A DNA stretch of 64,000 bases from DATARH01 sp036268425 (GCA_036268425.1 DATAUE010000062.1:32161-96160); one strand, 5' to 3'; positions 44,572 through 53,257 are shown, numbered from the stretch's first letter. The notes: a model not told the origin generated them from the sequence alone. A program made the numbers and translations.

Positions 44572-45120
44572 TTATGTTATGTCGGCGCTGTGGACGTATT
44601 CACGCCCATCGGCGCGGTCGGCTTCTGAGCTTTGCTTTAGGTAAACGACGACGCGGCACTCAGGATGGCCTTCGGCGATCGTCCGCTGCAATTCAACCTT
44701 GCCATAACCGAGATTTTCAGCGGCAATATGCCCGAACACGTTCGACGTCATCATGCACATCGAGCGCCGCCCGATCACTTTCTCGGCGAAAGGGCAGGCG
44801 GTGTTGCCGAGGACGATTTTGTCCTCGTTTTCCTCGATGATGAAGAAGTCGCCCTGGATGCGCCGCTTCAAATCCACCAGGACATCGCCGACCTGCTCGC
44901 GCGATAGCGCTGCGACTTGAAGGGCCTGCCGGTATTGGCTGTTGATCTGCTCGCCGATGGCGGCGCCGACGACACTAATATAACCAGAAGCTTCTTCGAT
45001 CCCGACAACATCTTCCAAAGCCCCGGCCAGCTCGCGTATCAGCGTCCGGGTGAAAACGTCGCGATCAAGCGGTACCTGCAACACGCGAGTGGCCTCCCGG
45101 CGATCCCTGCTCTCGGCCAT
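44572..45120 (-). CDS. Methanogen output domain 1-like sensory protein
   Basis: The 182-residue protein has the core I recall for methanogen_OD1: GNTACPFAEKVIGRRSMCMM, FGHIAAENLGYGKVELQRTI and AEGHPECRVVVYL. The three Cys positions may hold a metal or sense redox; this is inference. The domain in other proteins is attached to PAS/kinase modules. Here it is a separate gene directly upstream of a PAS hybrid kinase, so it may be its partner. GGGAGGG lies upstream of the start. Confidence 0.65.
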   Translation of the reverse strand: MAESRDRREATRVLQVPLDRDVFTRTLIRELAGALEDVVGIEEASGYISVVGAAIGEQINSQYRQALQVAALSREQVGDVLVDLKRRIQGDFFIIEENEDKIVLGNTACPFAEKVIGRRSMCMMTSNVFGHIAAENLGYGKVELQRTIAEGHPECRVVVYLKQSSEADRADGREYVHSADIT

Positions 45121-45138
45121 ATTCGGATTATCCCTCCC

Positions 45139-45165
45139 AGGGCCGCGGCAATGCCGCGCGGCCCT
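45139..45165 (-). other. Strong GC hairpin in the leader of the output-domain gene
   Basis: GGGCCGCGGCA pairs with TGCCGCGCGGCCC, with a two-base bulge. It ends just before the GGGAGGG ribosome site of the gene at 44572-45120 and lies downstream of the hydrolase gene. No T run follows on either strand, so it is not a standard terminator. Confidence 0.45.
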
Positions 45166-45214
45166 ACCAACTATACTATTCCTTCGGCTTAAGAGCCTGA
45201 TTCAAAGTGTAAAC

Positions 45215-46228
45215 CTATTGTAACAGCGCCATGCGCGTCGGTACTTCTCGCACCAACTCCTCGATGACGGCGGCAACCTGTTCCGGGATGGTGTAATGGA
45301 TCATATGCCCGGTGCCGGGCACCTTGATGAGCTTGCTCCCCGGCAATTCTGCCCCGAGGCGTCCGGCTTGGCTGTCGCAGTCCACGATCTCGTCACCGAG
45401 ACCCGCCATGATCGCGATCGGCATAGAAAGTTCGCCGTGGCGATTGGCGAGGCCTGCCGCCCCTGGGATCATCAGGGCGGCTTCCTCGGCCGCCGCCCGG
45501 ATCTGGGAAGGGCGTACTTCCAGCTCAATCGGAAATTCGCGTGCGAAGCGCGCGGACACGGGCGACGGCGCGAACATCTTGCGATGCTCCACCGGCGCCA
45601 TCAGGCGGCCCAACAAGGGGGAAATTGTGTACCGCAAAATGTCGCCCACCAGCGGGACCGCCGGCCCTGACATCAGCACGGTATCCGGCCGAATGCTTGG
45701 GAAGTAGTAGCCGGACAACAACACCAGTCCTTCGGTGTGTGCCCCGTCGCGTAGCGCCATCGCCATCGCCACGAGCGTTCCCCAGGAGTGTCCGACAATA
45801 ACCGCGCGCTGCACTTCAAGGTGGCGTAAGGCCTTCCCCAATAGGACAGCCTGTGCATCCGGCGTCCAGATCCGGTTGCGAGGACGATCACTGAAGCCAA
45901 AGCCCGGCCGGTCGAATGCTATGACTCGGTGGCCATTGCACAGAAGATCGAAGACGCCGCTCAGCACAAAATCACGGGCCATCGTTCCGTTGCCGTGCAA
46001 CAGCACGATAACAGGACCCGCGCCGCGCTCGATGTAATGCAAGCGCACACCGTCGATGGTGACGAACCGGCCCTCCGGAGGATTCCTGCTCTCAGCCCGT
46101 CGCGCCAGCGCATGGTTAATGAAGCCCATAGCCGCCGATACAGCAGCTGCTCCTGCAATTACACCTAACATGCCGGTGGGCGTCGCTTTTCTACGCTTTG
46201 TTAATGCTGAAGCGTTGTTACTCGCCAT
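45215..46228 (-). CDS. Alpha/beta hydrolase, membrane-anchored
   Basis: The 337-residue protein has an N-terminal hydrophobic segment (about 19-43) and an alpha/beta-hydrolase domain: VIVLLHGNGTMARDF (oxyanion loop), the nucleophile in VGHSWGTLVAM, the Asp in AGLGDEIVDC and the His in PGTGHMIHY. RVIAFDRPGFGFSDRP is the classic strand-turn of this fold. The substrate cannot be predicted. No cap domain motif is seen. Confidence 0.87.
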   Translation of the reverse strand: MASNNASALTKRRKATPTGMLGVIAGAAAVSAAMGFINHALARRAESRNPPEGRFVTIDGVRLHYIERGAGPVIVLLHGNGTMARDFVLSGVFDLLCNGHRVIAFDRPGFGFSDRPRNRIWTPDAQAVLLGKALRHLEVQRAVIVGHSWGTLVAMAMALRDGAHTEGLVLLSGYYFPSIRPDTVLMSGPAVPLVGDILRYTISPLLGRLMAPVEHRKMFAPSPVSARFAREFPIELEVRPSQIRAAAEEAALMIPGAAGLANRHGELSMPIAIMAGLGDEIVDCDSQAGRLGAELPGSKLIKVPGTGHMIHYTIPEQVAAVIEELVREVPTRMALLQ

Positions 46229-46318
46229 GAATCACCAAATAGAAAGGGTTCAAACTACTGTTCCACTGCCCGGCATCGTGCGCATCGCGCCGGGGGCGTC
46301 CTGTGCCTGAGACTGTCA

Positions 46319-47689
46319 CTACCCGAGCACTTGCCATACCAGCCAGCCGTTGAGCAGGACGATGACAGCCGCCACGAAGCCACCGCCAACGCGCACCCAG
46401 CTGGGATTGGTGAAGGCGCCCATCAGCGAGCGATCGCTGGTAAACATCACGAGCGGCACGACCGCGAAGCTGAGCTGGAGACTGAGGACGACCTGGCTCA
46501 GCACTAGCAGCTGGCCGGTGCCGCTTTCCCCGCACATCACCGTCACCCCGAGAGCTGGTACGATCGCCAGTGCACGCGTCGCGAGCCGCCGGACGACCGG
46601 CGATACATGCCAGCGCAGAAACCCCTCCATGACGACCTGCCCCGCCAGGGTCCCGGTGACGGCCGACATCTGTCCGGACGCGAGCAGGGCGATCCCAAAC
46701 AGAAGGCTCGCAAGCCCCCCTCCCAGAACAGGGGTCAGCAGCCGGTAGGCGTCCTGTATCTCGGCGACTTCGGTGTAGCCGGCGCGTTGGAAGGAAACCG
46801 CTACGATCAATATCGCCGCATTGATGAACAATGCCGCCATCAACGCGGTGGTGGAGTCGATCGTCGCAAAACGGATGGCTTCGCGTTTGCCGCGCTCAAC
46901 GCGATCATACTGGCGCGTCTGCGCAAGGGCACTGTGCAGGTACAAATTATGCGGCATCACCGTCGCGCCGATGATGCCGATAGCGATATAGAGCATCGCC
47001 GGATCGGTGACGATCTGCCGGGAAGGAAGCAACGCGGCGGCGATCGCACGCATATCGGGTCGTGCCAGCACGAGCTCGAACGCGAAGCAGCCGCCGATCA
47101 CGCACAAAAGTGCCATGACCAGCGCTTCTATATAGCGGAACCCCCGGTTTTGCAGCCAGAGGATCACGCACACGTCGAGCGCCGTCGCGCACAGGCCGAT
47201 GATCAGCGGCAAGCCAAACAACAGCTGAAGCGCGATTGCCGAACCGACCACCTCCGCCAGATCACAGGCAATGATCGCGAGTTCGCAGGCGACCCAAAGG
47301 CAAAGTGCCGTCGGTCGATTAAAACGCTCGCGGCAAAGCTGCGCAAGATCGTGGCCCGTGGCGATCCCAAGGCGCAGCGACAAAGTCTGCAGAAAAATTG
47401 CCAGGAGGTTCGCGACGGCAATTATCGAGAGCAGCGTGTAGCCGTACCGCGCACCCCCGGCGAGGTCGGTCGCCCAGTTGCCGGGATCGATATAGCCCAC
47501 GGCCACCAGATAACCGGGACCTGTGAACGCTCCGATTTTTCCCCAGAACCTTACTTCCGAAGGAACAGTAATCGACCGGAATATCTCGGGCAGGCTGCCG
47601 GTGTGATCCGGCCGCGCAAGCGATGATGCCGCCAGGGACAAGGGCACCGTTCCTGCTGTTTTAACAGGCGGAGGACTCATCGGACCCAT
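46319..47689 (-). CDS. mntH: Nramp-type divalent metal transporter
   Basis: MntH imports Mn(II) (also Fe(II)) with protons. The 456-residue protein has about 11 membrane helices. The helix-1 metal motif is YIDPGNWATDLAGG (about 65-78) and the helix-6 motif is IGATVMPHNLYLHSALAQTR. The start is uncertain: ATG 47689 has no ribosome site and stands only six bases after the poly-T of a hairpin; GTG 47647 has AGGAA before it. It is downstream of the manganese catalase on the same strand, which suggests joint manganese supply. Confidence 0.92.
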   Translation of the reverse strand: MGPMSPPPVKTAGTVPLSLAASSLARPDHTGSLPEIFRSITVPSEVRFWGKIGAFTGPGYLVAVGYIDPGNWATDLAGGARYGYTLLSIIAVANLLAIFLQTLSLRLGIATGHDLAQLCRERFNRPTALCLWVACELAIIACDLAEVVGSAIALQLLFGLPLIIGLCATALDVCVILWLQNRGFRYIEALVMALLCVIGGCFAFELVLARPDMRAIAAALLPSRQIVTDPAMLYIAIGIIGATVMPHNLYLHSALAQTRQYDRVERGKREAIRFATIDSTTALMAALFINAAILIVAVSFQRAGYTEVAEIQDAYRLLTPVLGGGLASLLFGIALLASGQMSAVTGTLAGQVVMEGFLRWHVSPVVRRLATRALAIVPALGVTVMCGESGTGQLLVLSQVVLSLQLSFAVVPLVMFTSDRSLMGAFTNPSWVRVGGGFVAAVIVLLNGWLVWQVLG

Positions 47690-47694
47690 ATTGT

Positions 47695-47731
47695 AAAAAG
47701 CAGGTTGGTGCCCAATCGGCCACCAACCTGC
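47695..47731 (-). terminator. Terminator/attenuator hairpin between Mn-catalase and mntH
   Basis: A perfect 11-bp stem, GCAGGTTGGTG/CACCAACCTGC, has a 10-base loop and is followed on the minus strand by TTTTT. It lies just after the catalase stop and just before mntH. Confidence 0.85.
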
Positions 47732-47744
47732 GTTGACAGGCTAT

Positions 47745-48665
47745 TTACTTGCGGCGTGGCCGAGGTGCCGGCGGCGGCTCGTCGCCGGTAAGACCCGACC
47801 CTGGTCCGGCGCCGAGTTCGGCCCCGGTCGTAGGATCGCTCGTGGGGTCGGAGGCCGTGCGCATAGCCGCGGCGGCCAAGGCCTGCTCATCCCCCGGGCT
47901 GAGTTTCACGATTGCCGTGCCGTCACCCCCGTCGACCGCGCTCTGGTGCTCGCGATCGCTGATGTTTTCCCAGAGCAGGCCGGTATTCCAGGGACCCTCC
48001 GCGTCACCCTCGCCCTGCGACATATTGTAGTATTTGGTTGTGAAATCCGGCATGCCGGGCAGCTTGCCGGGCGGGAAGTTCGGCTCGATCGCGTATAGCG
48101 CCTTCTCGAACGACTTCTGGTGCGCGACTTCCCGTGTCATCAGGAACCCAAGCGCTTCCTTGACGCCAGGGTCATCCGTCACATTGATGAGTCGTTCGTA
48201 GATGATTTTGGCGCGGGACTCAGCGGCGATGTTGGAACGCAGATCGGCGGTCGGTTCCCCGATCGTATCGACGTAAGCCGCCGTCCATGGTGCGCCGCCA
48301 GAATTGATTAGTGCCGCGCCGCCCCCATACAGCAGTGACAGCGTGTGACTTTCGCCGCCCTGGGTCATTTCCGCGAGCAGCTCGCCCTCGCCGGTGCCTT
48401 CGGCGAGTTTTCCTTTTACGCCTTTGTTCATCATCACAATAATGCTGCCGATGACCTCAAGGTGGCTCAGCTCCTCGGTGGCGATGTCGAGCAGCATGTC
48501 CTTGCGGCCAGGGTCGCTTTCCGCCAAGGCTTGGCTGAAATACCGCATGGCAGCAGCCAATTCGCCCTGTGGCCCGCCAAATTGCTCCAAAAGAAGTGTG
48601 CTCAACATGGGGTTGGGTTCAGCTACTCTGACCGTGTACATTAGCCGTTTATTGTGCATAAACAT
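47745..48665 (-). CDS. Manganese-containing catalase
   Basis: It breaks down hydrogen peroxide with a di-manganese site. The 306-residue protein has the metal-ligand Glu/His motifs GGPQGELAAAMRYFSQAL, DIATEELSHLEVIG, NIAAESRAKIIYERL and MTREVAHQKSFEKAL, all in family order. The C-terminus is a Pro/Gly-rich tail ending RPRRK, less conserved. ATG 48665 has AAAGGA ten bases upstream. A GGAAC-N16-CGTT stress promoter lies about 80 bases before the start. Confidence 0.95.
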   Translation of the reverse strand: MFMHNKRLMYTVRVAEPNPMLSTLLLEQFGGPQGELAAAMRYFSQALAESDPGRKDMLLDIATEELSHLEVIGSIIVMMNKGVKGKLAEGTGEGELLAEMTQGGESHTLSLLYGGGAALINSGGAPWTAAYVDTIGEPTADLRSNIAAESRAKIIYERLINVTDDPGVKEALGFLMTREVAHQKSFEKALYAIEPNFPPGKLPGMPDFTTKYYNMSQGEGDAEGPWNTGLLWENISDREHQSAVDGGDGTAIVKLSPGDEQALAAAAMRTASDPTSDPTTGAELGAGPGSGLTGDEPPPAPRPRRK

Positions 48666-48745
48666 CGAGGCAGGTCCTTTATCTAATAGGGCTGCGGTGG
48701 AGTAACGAATCCTTGCGGTGGAGCTGCCTGGAATCGTGCAAGCTT

Positions 48746-48770
48746 AACGATTTACTGTTGGAAGCGTTCC
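48746..48770 (-). promoter_or_regulatory. EcfG-type promoter of the Mn-catalase gene
   Basis: On the minus strand it reads GGAAC, 16 bases, CGTT, an exact match to the alphaproteobacterial general stress sigma factor consensus. It points toward the catalase start at 48665, about 80 bases away. Confidence 0.7.
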
Positions 48771-49110
48771 GAGCGTGCGTTCTTTCTTATCGCGATCCCA
48801 GAGAACGTCTGTATCGGGCAGGCGTGATGAAGTTCGGCAGCGGAACACCAGCCTCAAGTAAATCTTTGGTGTTACTTTGGATACTCAGCGAGATGCGAGT
48901 GGATCAGGCAGTATCGTAAGTTGCCAATAAACAAACTGATCGATAGCCAATCGAAAGCACAAGAAATTCGTCTGACCATCAACTAGGCCATTACGAAACG
49001 GCGCCAAGACGCGCTGCACCGCTGCGGAGCAGCATGGCAAGCATGATCCCTCATCTGGTGAGATCATGGCCTGACAGCGCAACCCTCAGGCTGCCCGCAG
49101 GCAGCGACTC
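48771..49110. other. Intergenic stretch upstream of the Mn-catalase promoter
   Basis: No gene with a start, ribosome site and coding pattern was found. The sequence is relatively AT-rich compared with its neighbours. Confidence 0.4.
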
Positions 49111-49532
49111 TTATCTATAAAGAAGCGGACCCCTTGTCATCCAAGCGGCACGGCATAGCCAAGGTTGGCGCGACTGCCGGTTAACCGCTGGTTTCTCTTT
49201 TGGCCTGAAGCCAATGATCCTGGTGCTTTCCATCGGGACGCCCTTCGCGCTCCCAGATTTCATAGGCGCGGATCGTGTCTTTTCATCGTCGCGCGATCCA
49301 GTATCAGTCACGATCTCCGAATCCTCGCCGGCACTATGGCTTTTGCCGATAGCAACGGCGACCTCGAGCGCCTGACGTTCGGGGCCGTCGATCGCCTGCT
49401 CCGCCTCGCGGGCTTTTGCTTCGACCTGATCAGTTTAGGTAAAGCGCTGCTGTGCAGCGTCGAATTCCCGCGCCGCAGTTTTGTTTCCTTCGCCTCATTG
49501 GCCGAAGAGATGGCCTTGGACGTTTCGTCCAT
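49111..49532 (-). pseudogene. Degraded small hydrophilic protein gene
   Basis: Minus-strand text with coding character appears in two frames: MDETSKAISSANEAKE, then, after a shift, AAREFDAAQQRFT, a stop, DQVEAKAREAEQAIDGPERQ and ALEVAVAIGKSHSAGEDSEI, then TDTGSRDDEKTRSAPMKSGS. It looks like a Glu/Ala/Lys-rich helical stress-type protein broken by one frameshift and one stop. No name is offered. Confidence 0.4.
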
Positions 49533-49775
49533 TGCTTGTTCATGGTTCTCCTTTCATGCCTCACGTCCGATGAGGTTAAGGCCGCGCTATGCGTCATCAC
49601 ATAGCCGGCAATGTTCGACGAGGGAGGTAGTTTTCATGAATGGAGCTCGAACACGCTCGCCCCTAAGCCAGGACGGCGCGTCGAGCATATCATATAGCTG
49701 CGAGACAGCTCATCCGAACGACAATGCGCCAGCGCAGGATACCGCGCGATTTATAATGATCCCGGCGGCACCACG

Positions 49776-50159
49776 TCAGACTGGCGGGATGGCGTAATAA
49801 GCGTCGATGCGTTCAGGATAGGTCCGCCAATCAGGCTCATTGGCCGGCGTGTAGGTCGGCGCACCTTCGAGCCGACGGCGGTCGAGATCCACCACATACC
49901 CGCCCAGGCGCCTGTCGTAGGACAAAATGCGCCACGGCAAGGGGTGGTAACTTTCGCCGATACCGAGGAAGCCCCCGAACGACATCACCGCATAGGCCAC
50001 TTGCCCGTTCGTCTTGTTTAACATCAGCGCGTAGACCGAGCCGAGTTTTTCCTCCCGCCGGTTATACACCGCGGTGCCGACCACCTTGTCGGCGGAGATC
50101 AGATTCACGCTCTCCTCCGTTACGACGGTGCTGCCCGGGACTGCTGTCGTTTCCATCAT
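49776..50159 (-). CDS. PRC-barrel domain protein
   Basis: From MMETTAVPGSTVVTEESVNL (ATG 50159, AGGAGGG upstream) the protein has 127 residues. NLISADKVVGTAVYNRREEK LGSVYALML begins the PRC-barrel fold; YAVMSFGGFLGIGESYHPLP WRIL is its conserved central part. Such single-domain proteins in Rhizobiales-type genomes are stress-induced and may bind membranes or RNA-processing partners; none is shown here. It follows the His-rich gene with a 49-base gap. Confidence 0.88.
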   Translation of the reverse strand: MMETTAVPGSTVVTEESVNLISADKVVGTAVYNRREEKLGSVYALMLNKTNGQVAYAVMSFGGFLGIGESYHPLPWRILSYDRRLGGYVVDLDRRRLEGAPTYTPANEPDWRTYPERIDAYYAIPPV

Positions 50160-50208
50160 GACCCTCCTGTAGGGAAAAGGCCGGAGCGCGCGGTGCCCGG
50201 CCCTGGTG

Positions 50209-50406
50209 CTATTTCTTTTGCTGCGCACTCTTGCCATGGGCCTCGGTCGAATGCCGATGCGCCGTGGTGGAATGCTCGTGCGCTTTCGTCGAGTGCTCGT
50301 GCGCCGTGGCATGGTCGCCTTTGCCGTGATGCTCTGCCGCCGTACGATGCGCCTTGGCAGCGTTCTCGTGATGTTCCGCCGCCTTGGTATGGGTTTCTTT
50401 CGGCAC
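50209..50406 (-). CDS. His/Ala-rich repetitive small protein
   Basis: The 65-residue protein is made of short His-Ala-Glu-Thr/Ser repeats: KAAEHHENAAKAHRTAAEHH, then HEHSTKAHEHSTTAHRHSTE AHGKS. It contains about 14 histidines and almost no large hydrophobic residues, so it should be an extended or amphipathic helix, perhaps metal- or stress-related (LEA-like). Similar proteins are encoded in other alphaproteobacterial stress loci as I recall. It sits upstream of the PRC-barrel gene on the same strand. Confidence 0.7.
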   Translation of the reverse strand: MPKETHTKAAEHHENAAKAHRTAAEHHGKGDHATAHEHSTKAHEHSTTAHRHSTEAHGKSAQQKK

Positions 50407-50513
50407 CTGCTTACTCCGTTAAAATAGAGAATGCCCCACTTGGGAAGTATGGCACTAACACCGGCCAGCAGCGGCAGTTGCCTGTCGGAGTGCTTTCAAT
50501 CAAGGCAAGAGGA

Positions 50514-51044
50514 TCAGCGATCCCGTTCCACCTCTTCGTGGGTTTCCCGGATCGCCACCAGCATCGAATCGGGGTCCGAGGGCTGTGCCATGGCGGTGGC
50601 CTCCGCATCAGCGCGGTCAAGTACGTGCGGATTATCCCGCCGGTATTCCTCCAGCAATTGGATGATCTTGGTCACCTTCTGCTCGCTCAGCATCGCCAGC
50701 TCCAGGGTAGCTCCCGCCGTTGCATCAGCCGGTCATCGCGCCGCTGCGCCGTGAGAACGAGCACGACCATACAGAGTGCTGCCAGAGTTACCGTCCCTTC
50801 CAGCCAGGCGAAGGCCGGGGATCGAAAGACAGGTCGGTGCGGCGAGACTCACCGACACCCATCCCGCGATGAAGCCCATGCCTATCATGAACCACGGGTG
50901 CGCCAGCACCGCGGTCGCGCCCTCAACCACCCGATCGTGCCGCGTCGCGTTCTGGTGATGCTCGGCGTGCAACTGCGCCAGCGAGCGGACCGTGTCTTCG
51001 ATATGGCTAGGCAGCCCCGTTCGCGAAGCGTCGACGTTTTTCAC
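50514..51044 (-). pseudogene. DUF1003-like membrane protein, two compensating frameshifts
   Basis: GTG 51044 (GGAGG upstream) begins VKNVDASRTGLPSHIEDTVR, then HPWFMIGMGFIAGWVSVSLA. The middle continues in another frame as PAFAWLEGTVTLAALCMVVL VLTAQRRDDRLMQRREL, and the end returns to the first frame as TLELAMLSEQKVTKIIQLLE and ending EEVERDR. This is the two-TM DUF1003 layout plus a charged tail. The total is 531 bases, divisible by three. The stop in the first frame is at 50733, so the protein is truncated as read. Confidence 0.65.
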
Positions 51045-51070
51045 GATCGGTCCTCCGGTTCGTTGAAAGC

Positions 51071-51096
51071 AACGCGCTCCCTTCGAGCCGGGTTCC
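51071..51096 (-). promoter_or_regulatory. EcfG-type promoter of the DUF1003 gene
   Basis: The minus strand reads GGAAC, 17 bases, CGTT. The -10 element is 26 bases before the GTG start at 51044, the right distance for a short leader. Confidence 0.65.
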
Positions 51097-51412
51097 TTAG
51101 ATGGCCAAAGGCATTTCCCTTCAAGAACCGGGCTTACTCGCCGCTTCCGCCGTGACGCCGTGGCGACCCCTAACGCAGCAGTCACGCCGGCCGCCGACGT
51201 GGCCGAGTGGCAAAAGGGCCCTTTGATGACGGTCACCTCGCGCTCTTAGTCGGTGTGCTCGGTGTCATGGACGATCCGATAGATGCCAGATGTCGGAACG
51301 ATGATGCCGGGACGGATTCTTGCGCCATGGTTTGAAACGAAGGACGCCGCCGGAATGGCGGGCGTCCCCCACATATGGAAGCGGCCCAACGGGAGACGCC
51401 CTTCCAAGCTCG
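51097..51412. other. Intergenic stretch between DUF1003 promoter and secreted protein gene
   Basis: No supported gene. Reading frames here are overlaps without starts or domains. The start of the DUF1003 promoter is its only recognisable signal. Confidence 0.4.
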
Positions 51413-51712
51413 TTACTGTCCGGTCGTGTGTTTTCCGCCGGTCACGGCCTGCGAGCCAGTGACGGCACCTGAACTGCCGGCAGACGTCTCGCCGTTGGTC
51501 ATGGTGCCGCTGCTGCCTTCGCCGGTAGTGCCCGTGGTGCCAGGAGGAGCCGGGCTTACCGCGCCTGGTATGGCGGTCGACTCGTTTGACGGGATCATGG
51601 TGGTCGGGGAGGTGCTGCCCGGCGTCGTGGAACTCTGCGCCAGCGCGGCCAATGATGCTCCGGCGATGAATGCTGCCGCAACCGCGGTTACCTTAAAGGT
51701 TCTGAAAACCAT
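51413..51712 (-). CDS. Secreted Ser/Thr/Gly-rich low-complexity protein
   Basis: From MVFRTFKVTAVAAAFIAGAS (ATG 51712, GGAGAAT-like site upstream) the 99-residue protein has a signal peptide cleaved near LAALA-QSS. The rest is Ser/Thr/Gly/Pro-rich (TTPGSTSPTTMIPSNESTAI, then GTTGTTGEGSSGTMTNGETS) and is probably disordered in the periplasm or outside. No cysteines in the mature part. Function unknown. Confidence 0.6.
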   Translation of the reverse strand: MVFRTFKVTAVAAAFIAGASLAALAQSSTTPGSTSPTTMIPSNESTAIPGAVSPAPPGTTGTTGEGSSGTMTNGETSAGSSGAVTGSQAVTGGKHTTGQ

Positions 51713-52086
51713 CTCTAATTCTCCGGGTTTCGGCACCTGGTGCGCCGCCATTGCTAGGAGAACAGGGGGACAGAGAGATTCGATCCCTTTGCCATCCCCC
51801 TACGAGTTAATCTAGTGCACTGATGCCTTTAGTCCGACAATCACTTGCGCAAACAAATCCCGTCGCGGATGGCTTTTGGGGCAGTGTGCAGCGCGAGCGG
51901 TAAGGTCGGAAAGCGTCTCTTCGTTGGGGCGGTGCCACACGGGACATTCGACAAAGAGATTGCCCTATTTGAAAGAAAACCGGGTGCGGTTCGGGATGTT
52001 TCCCTTTCTCGTGCCGGTAGACGCGCGTGCTGCCTGCGAGGGCGATCGTGCAGTATGAGTAGAGGCATTGGGCCCACGGGCCAAGC

Positions 52087-52347
52087 TTAGCCGATGACAT
52101 GAAAGCCTTCTGCGAACGAGCCGATGATGCGCGTCGCGCGGTCGGCGTCAGCGAGCGTCCTATGCTCGCGGAAAAGCCAGCTCTGGCCCACGGATACGTC
52201 CCGTGCGGCTCGGCCGCGGACCATTTCGTCGTTGGCGGTGACAGCCCGCTGATAGCAGGCGGTAGTGCATGCGGGCCGGCCATTTATAACGAACGTGACG
52301 TGATAGGGATCAGCGAGGTGCTTTGAGCATAGACACAGGCGCTCCAT
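52087..52347 (-). CDS. Small hypothetical protein
   Basis: From MERLCLCSKHLADPYHVTFV (ATG 52347, GGAGAG five bases upstream) the frame gives 86 residues with CxC and ACTTACYQR cysteines and a charged remainder. The ribosome site supports translation, but there is no family match. The frame of the plus strand in the same place is also open, so it is only moderately sure. Confidence 0.4.
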   Translation of the reverse strand: MERLCLCSKHLADPYHVTFVINGRPACTTACYQRAVTANDEMVRGRAARDVSVGQSWLFREHRTLADADRATRIIGSFAEGFHVIG

Positions 52348-52541
52348 TTCGTCTCTCCAAAGAGCGAAGTACCTACACAATTTGTACCATTCGGAAAGAT
52401 GAATAAGGTGGAGACTGGGGATAATTAAACAGATCGTATGGCCATTACTTATTTAGGATGAGATTTACCCCATAGTTTCCATTTGGGTCCGCGTGCTCTA
52501 TTTAAGCGCATCTGACTTTGGCGCGTAAGCGGGTGACGGCG

Positions 52542-52573
52542 CCAAAAAAACGCCCCAGCGGATTACCGGGGCG
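52542..52573 (-). terminator. Rho-independent terminator after the hemerythrin gene
   Basis: CGCCCC/GGGGCG encloses an 11-base loop; on the minus strand seven T residues follow. The plus strand has TTTTGTT, so it may act in both directions. It lies 25 bases after the hemerythrin stop. Confidence 0.8.
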
Positions 52574-52597
52574 TTTTGTTCGTTCATAGTGGGCGAG

Positions 52598-53134
52598 TTA
52601 GGCTGGCTGCTTCATCAGAGCGGCCTTGCGGCTCGCGAGTTGTGCGCCAAGCGCTTCGAGATCCATCTTCGCGCTTTCGCACTCGGGGAAAAGCTCGGTC
52701 TCTTCTTCTTCGACGTGGTGCTTGATCTGCTCACCGAGGACTTTCACTTTGGCGTCATAGAGGTCGTCGCCGGGCCTCATTTTTTGAATTTCGGCAATCA
52801 GCTTTTTGGCGCCATCGTGCTCGACCGCAGCCTCATTCAGCAGTTCGTCGTCCTTAGTCGCCTTGCGCGCCGCCGGATAGAAGATTTCTTCTTCGATCCG
52901 CGTATGAACGGTCAGCGCCATGCAGATTTTCTTCGCCAACTCGCCTTTCTGCTTGTCGTTTTCAAGGTCCTCGTATTCCGCGAAGTATTCTTCGACTTGC
53001 CGATGATCTTGCTCCAAAAGGTCGAGCGCGCTCATCGCCTCCGATTTCGGCCCTGTGGGCTTGGTTTTCGGTTCGGCTCTTCGCGCCTGCCGTTCGGCGG
53101 ACATCCTGGCTTTTGTCTTTGCGTTGGTGGGCAT
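52598..53134 (-). CDS. Hemerythrin-like (HHE) domain protein
   Basis: The 178-residue protein has a basic N-terminus (about 1-33), then an HHE four-helix domain: ALDLLEQDHRQVEEYFAEYE, MALTVHTRIEEEIFYPAARK, NEAAVEHDGAKKLIAEIQKM and IKHHVEEEETELFPECESAK. These His/Glu positions bind a di-iron centre for oxygen, NO or redox sensing. It is followed by a strong terminator. Upstream lies a looser GGAAC-N17-GGTT motif. Confidence 0.9.
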   Translation of the reverse strand: MPTNAKTKARMSAERQARRAEPKTKPTGPKSEAMSALDLLEQDHRQVEEYFAEYEDLENDKQKGELAKKICMALTVHTRIEEEIFYPAARKATKDDELLNEAAVEHDGAKKLIAEIQKMRPGDDLYDAKVKVLGEQIKHHVEEEETELFPECESAKMDLEALGAQLASRKAALMKQPA

Positions 53135-53178
53135 ACAGCCTCTCCTGGCTACCGATAAAAGAACTCAGTATTCGGGAT

Positions 53179-53204
53179 AACCCGCGGGGACTGCGGGTCG
53201 TTCC
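53179..53204 (-). promoter_or_regulatory. Possible EcfG-type promoter of the hemerythrin gene
   Basis: The minus strand reads GGAAC, 17 bases, GGTT (one base off CGTT), ending 45 bases before the start at 53134. Confidence 0.45.
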
Positions 53205-53257
53205 CCGTGAGGAGAATGTTTGCCGCTTGATGACCTATGTTGAGTAAAACGCCGCAG

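Noticed and set aside
53179..53204. Exact EcfG site before hemerythrin
   Set aside because: The -10 reads GGTT, not CGTT, so it is listed as possible only.
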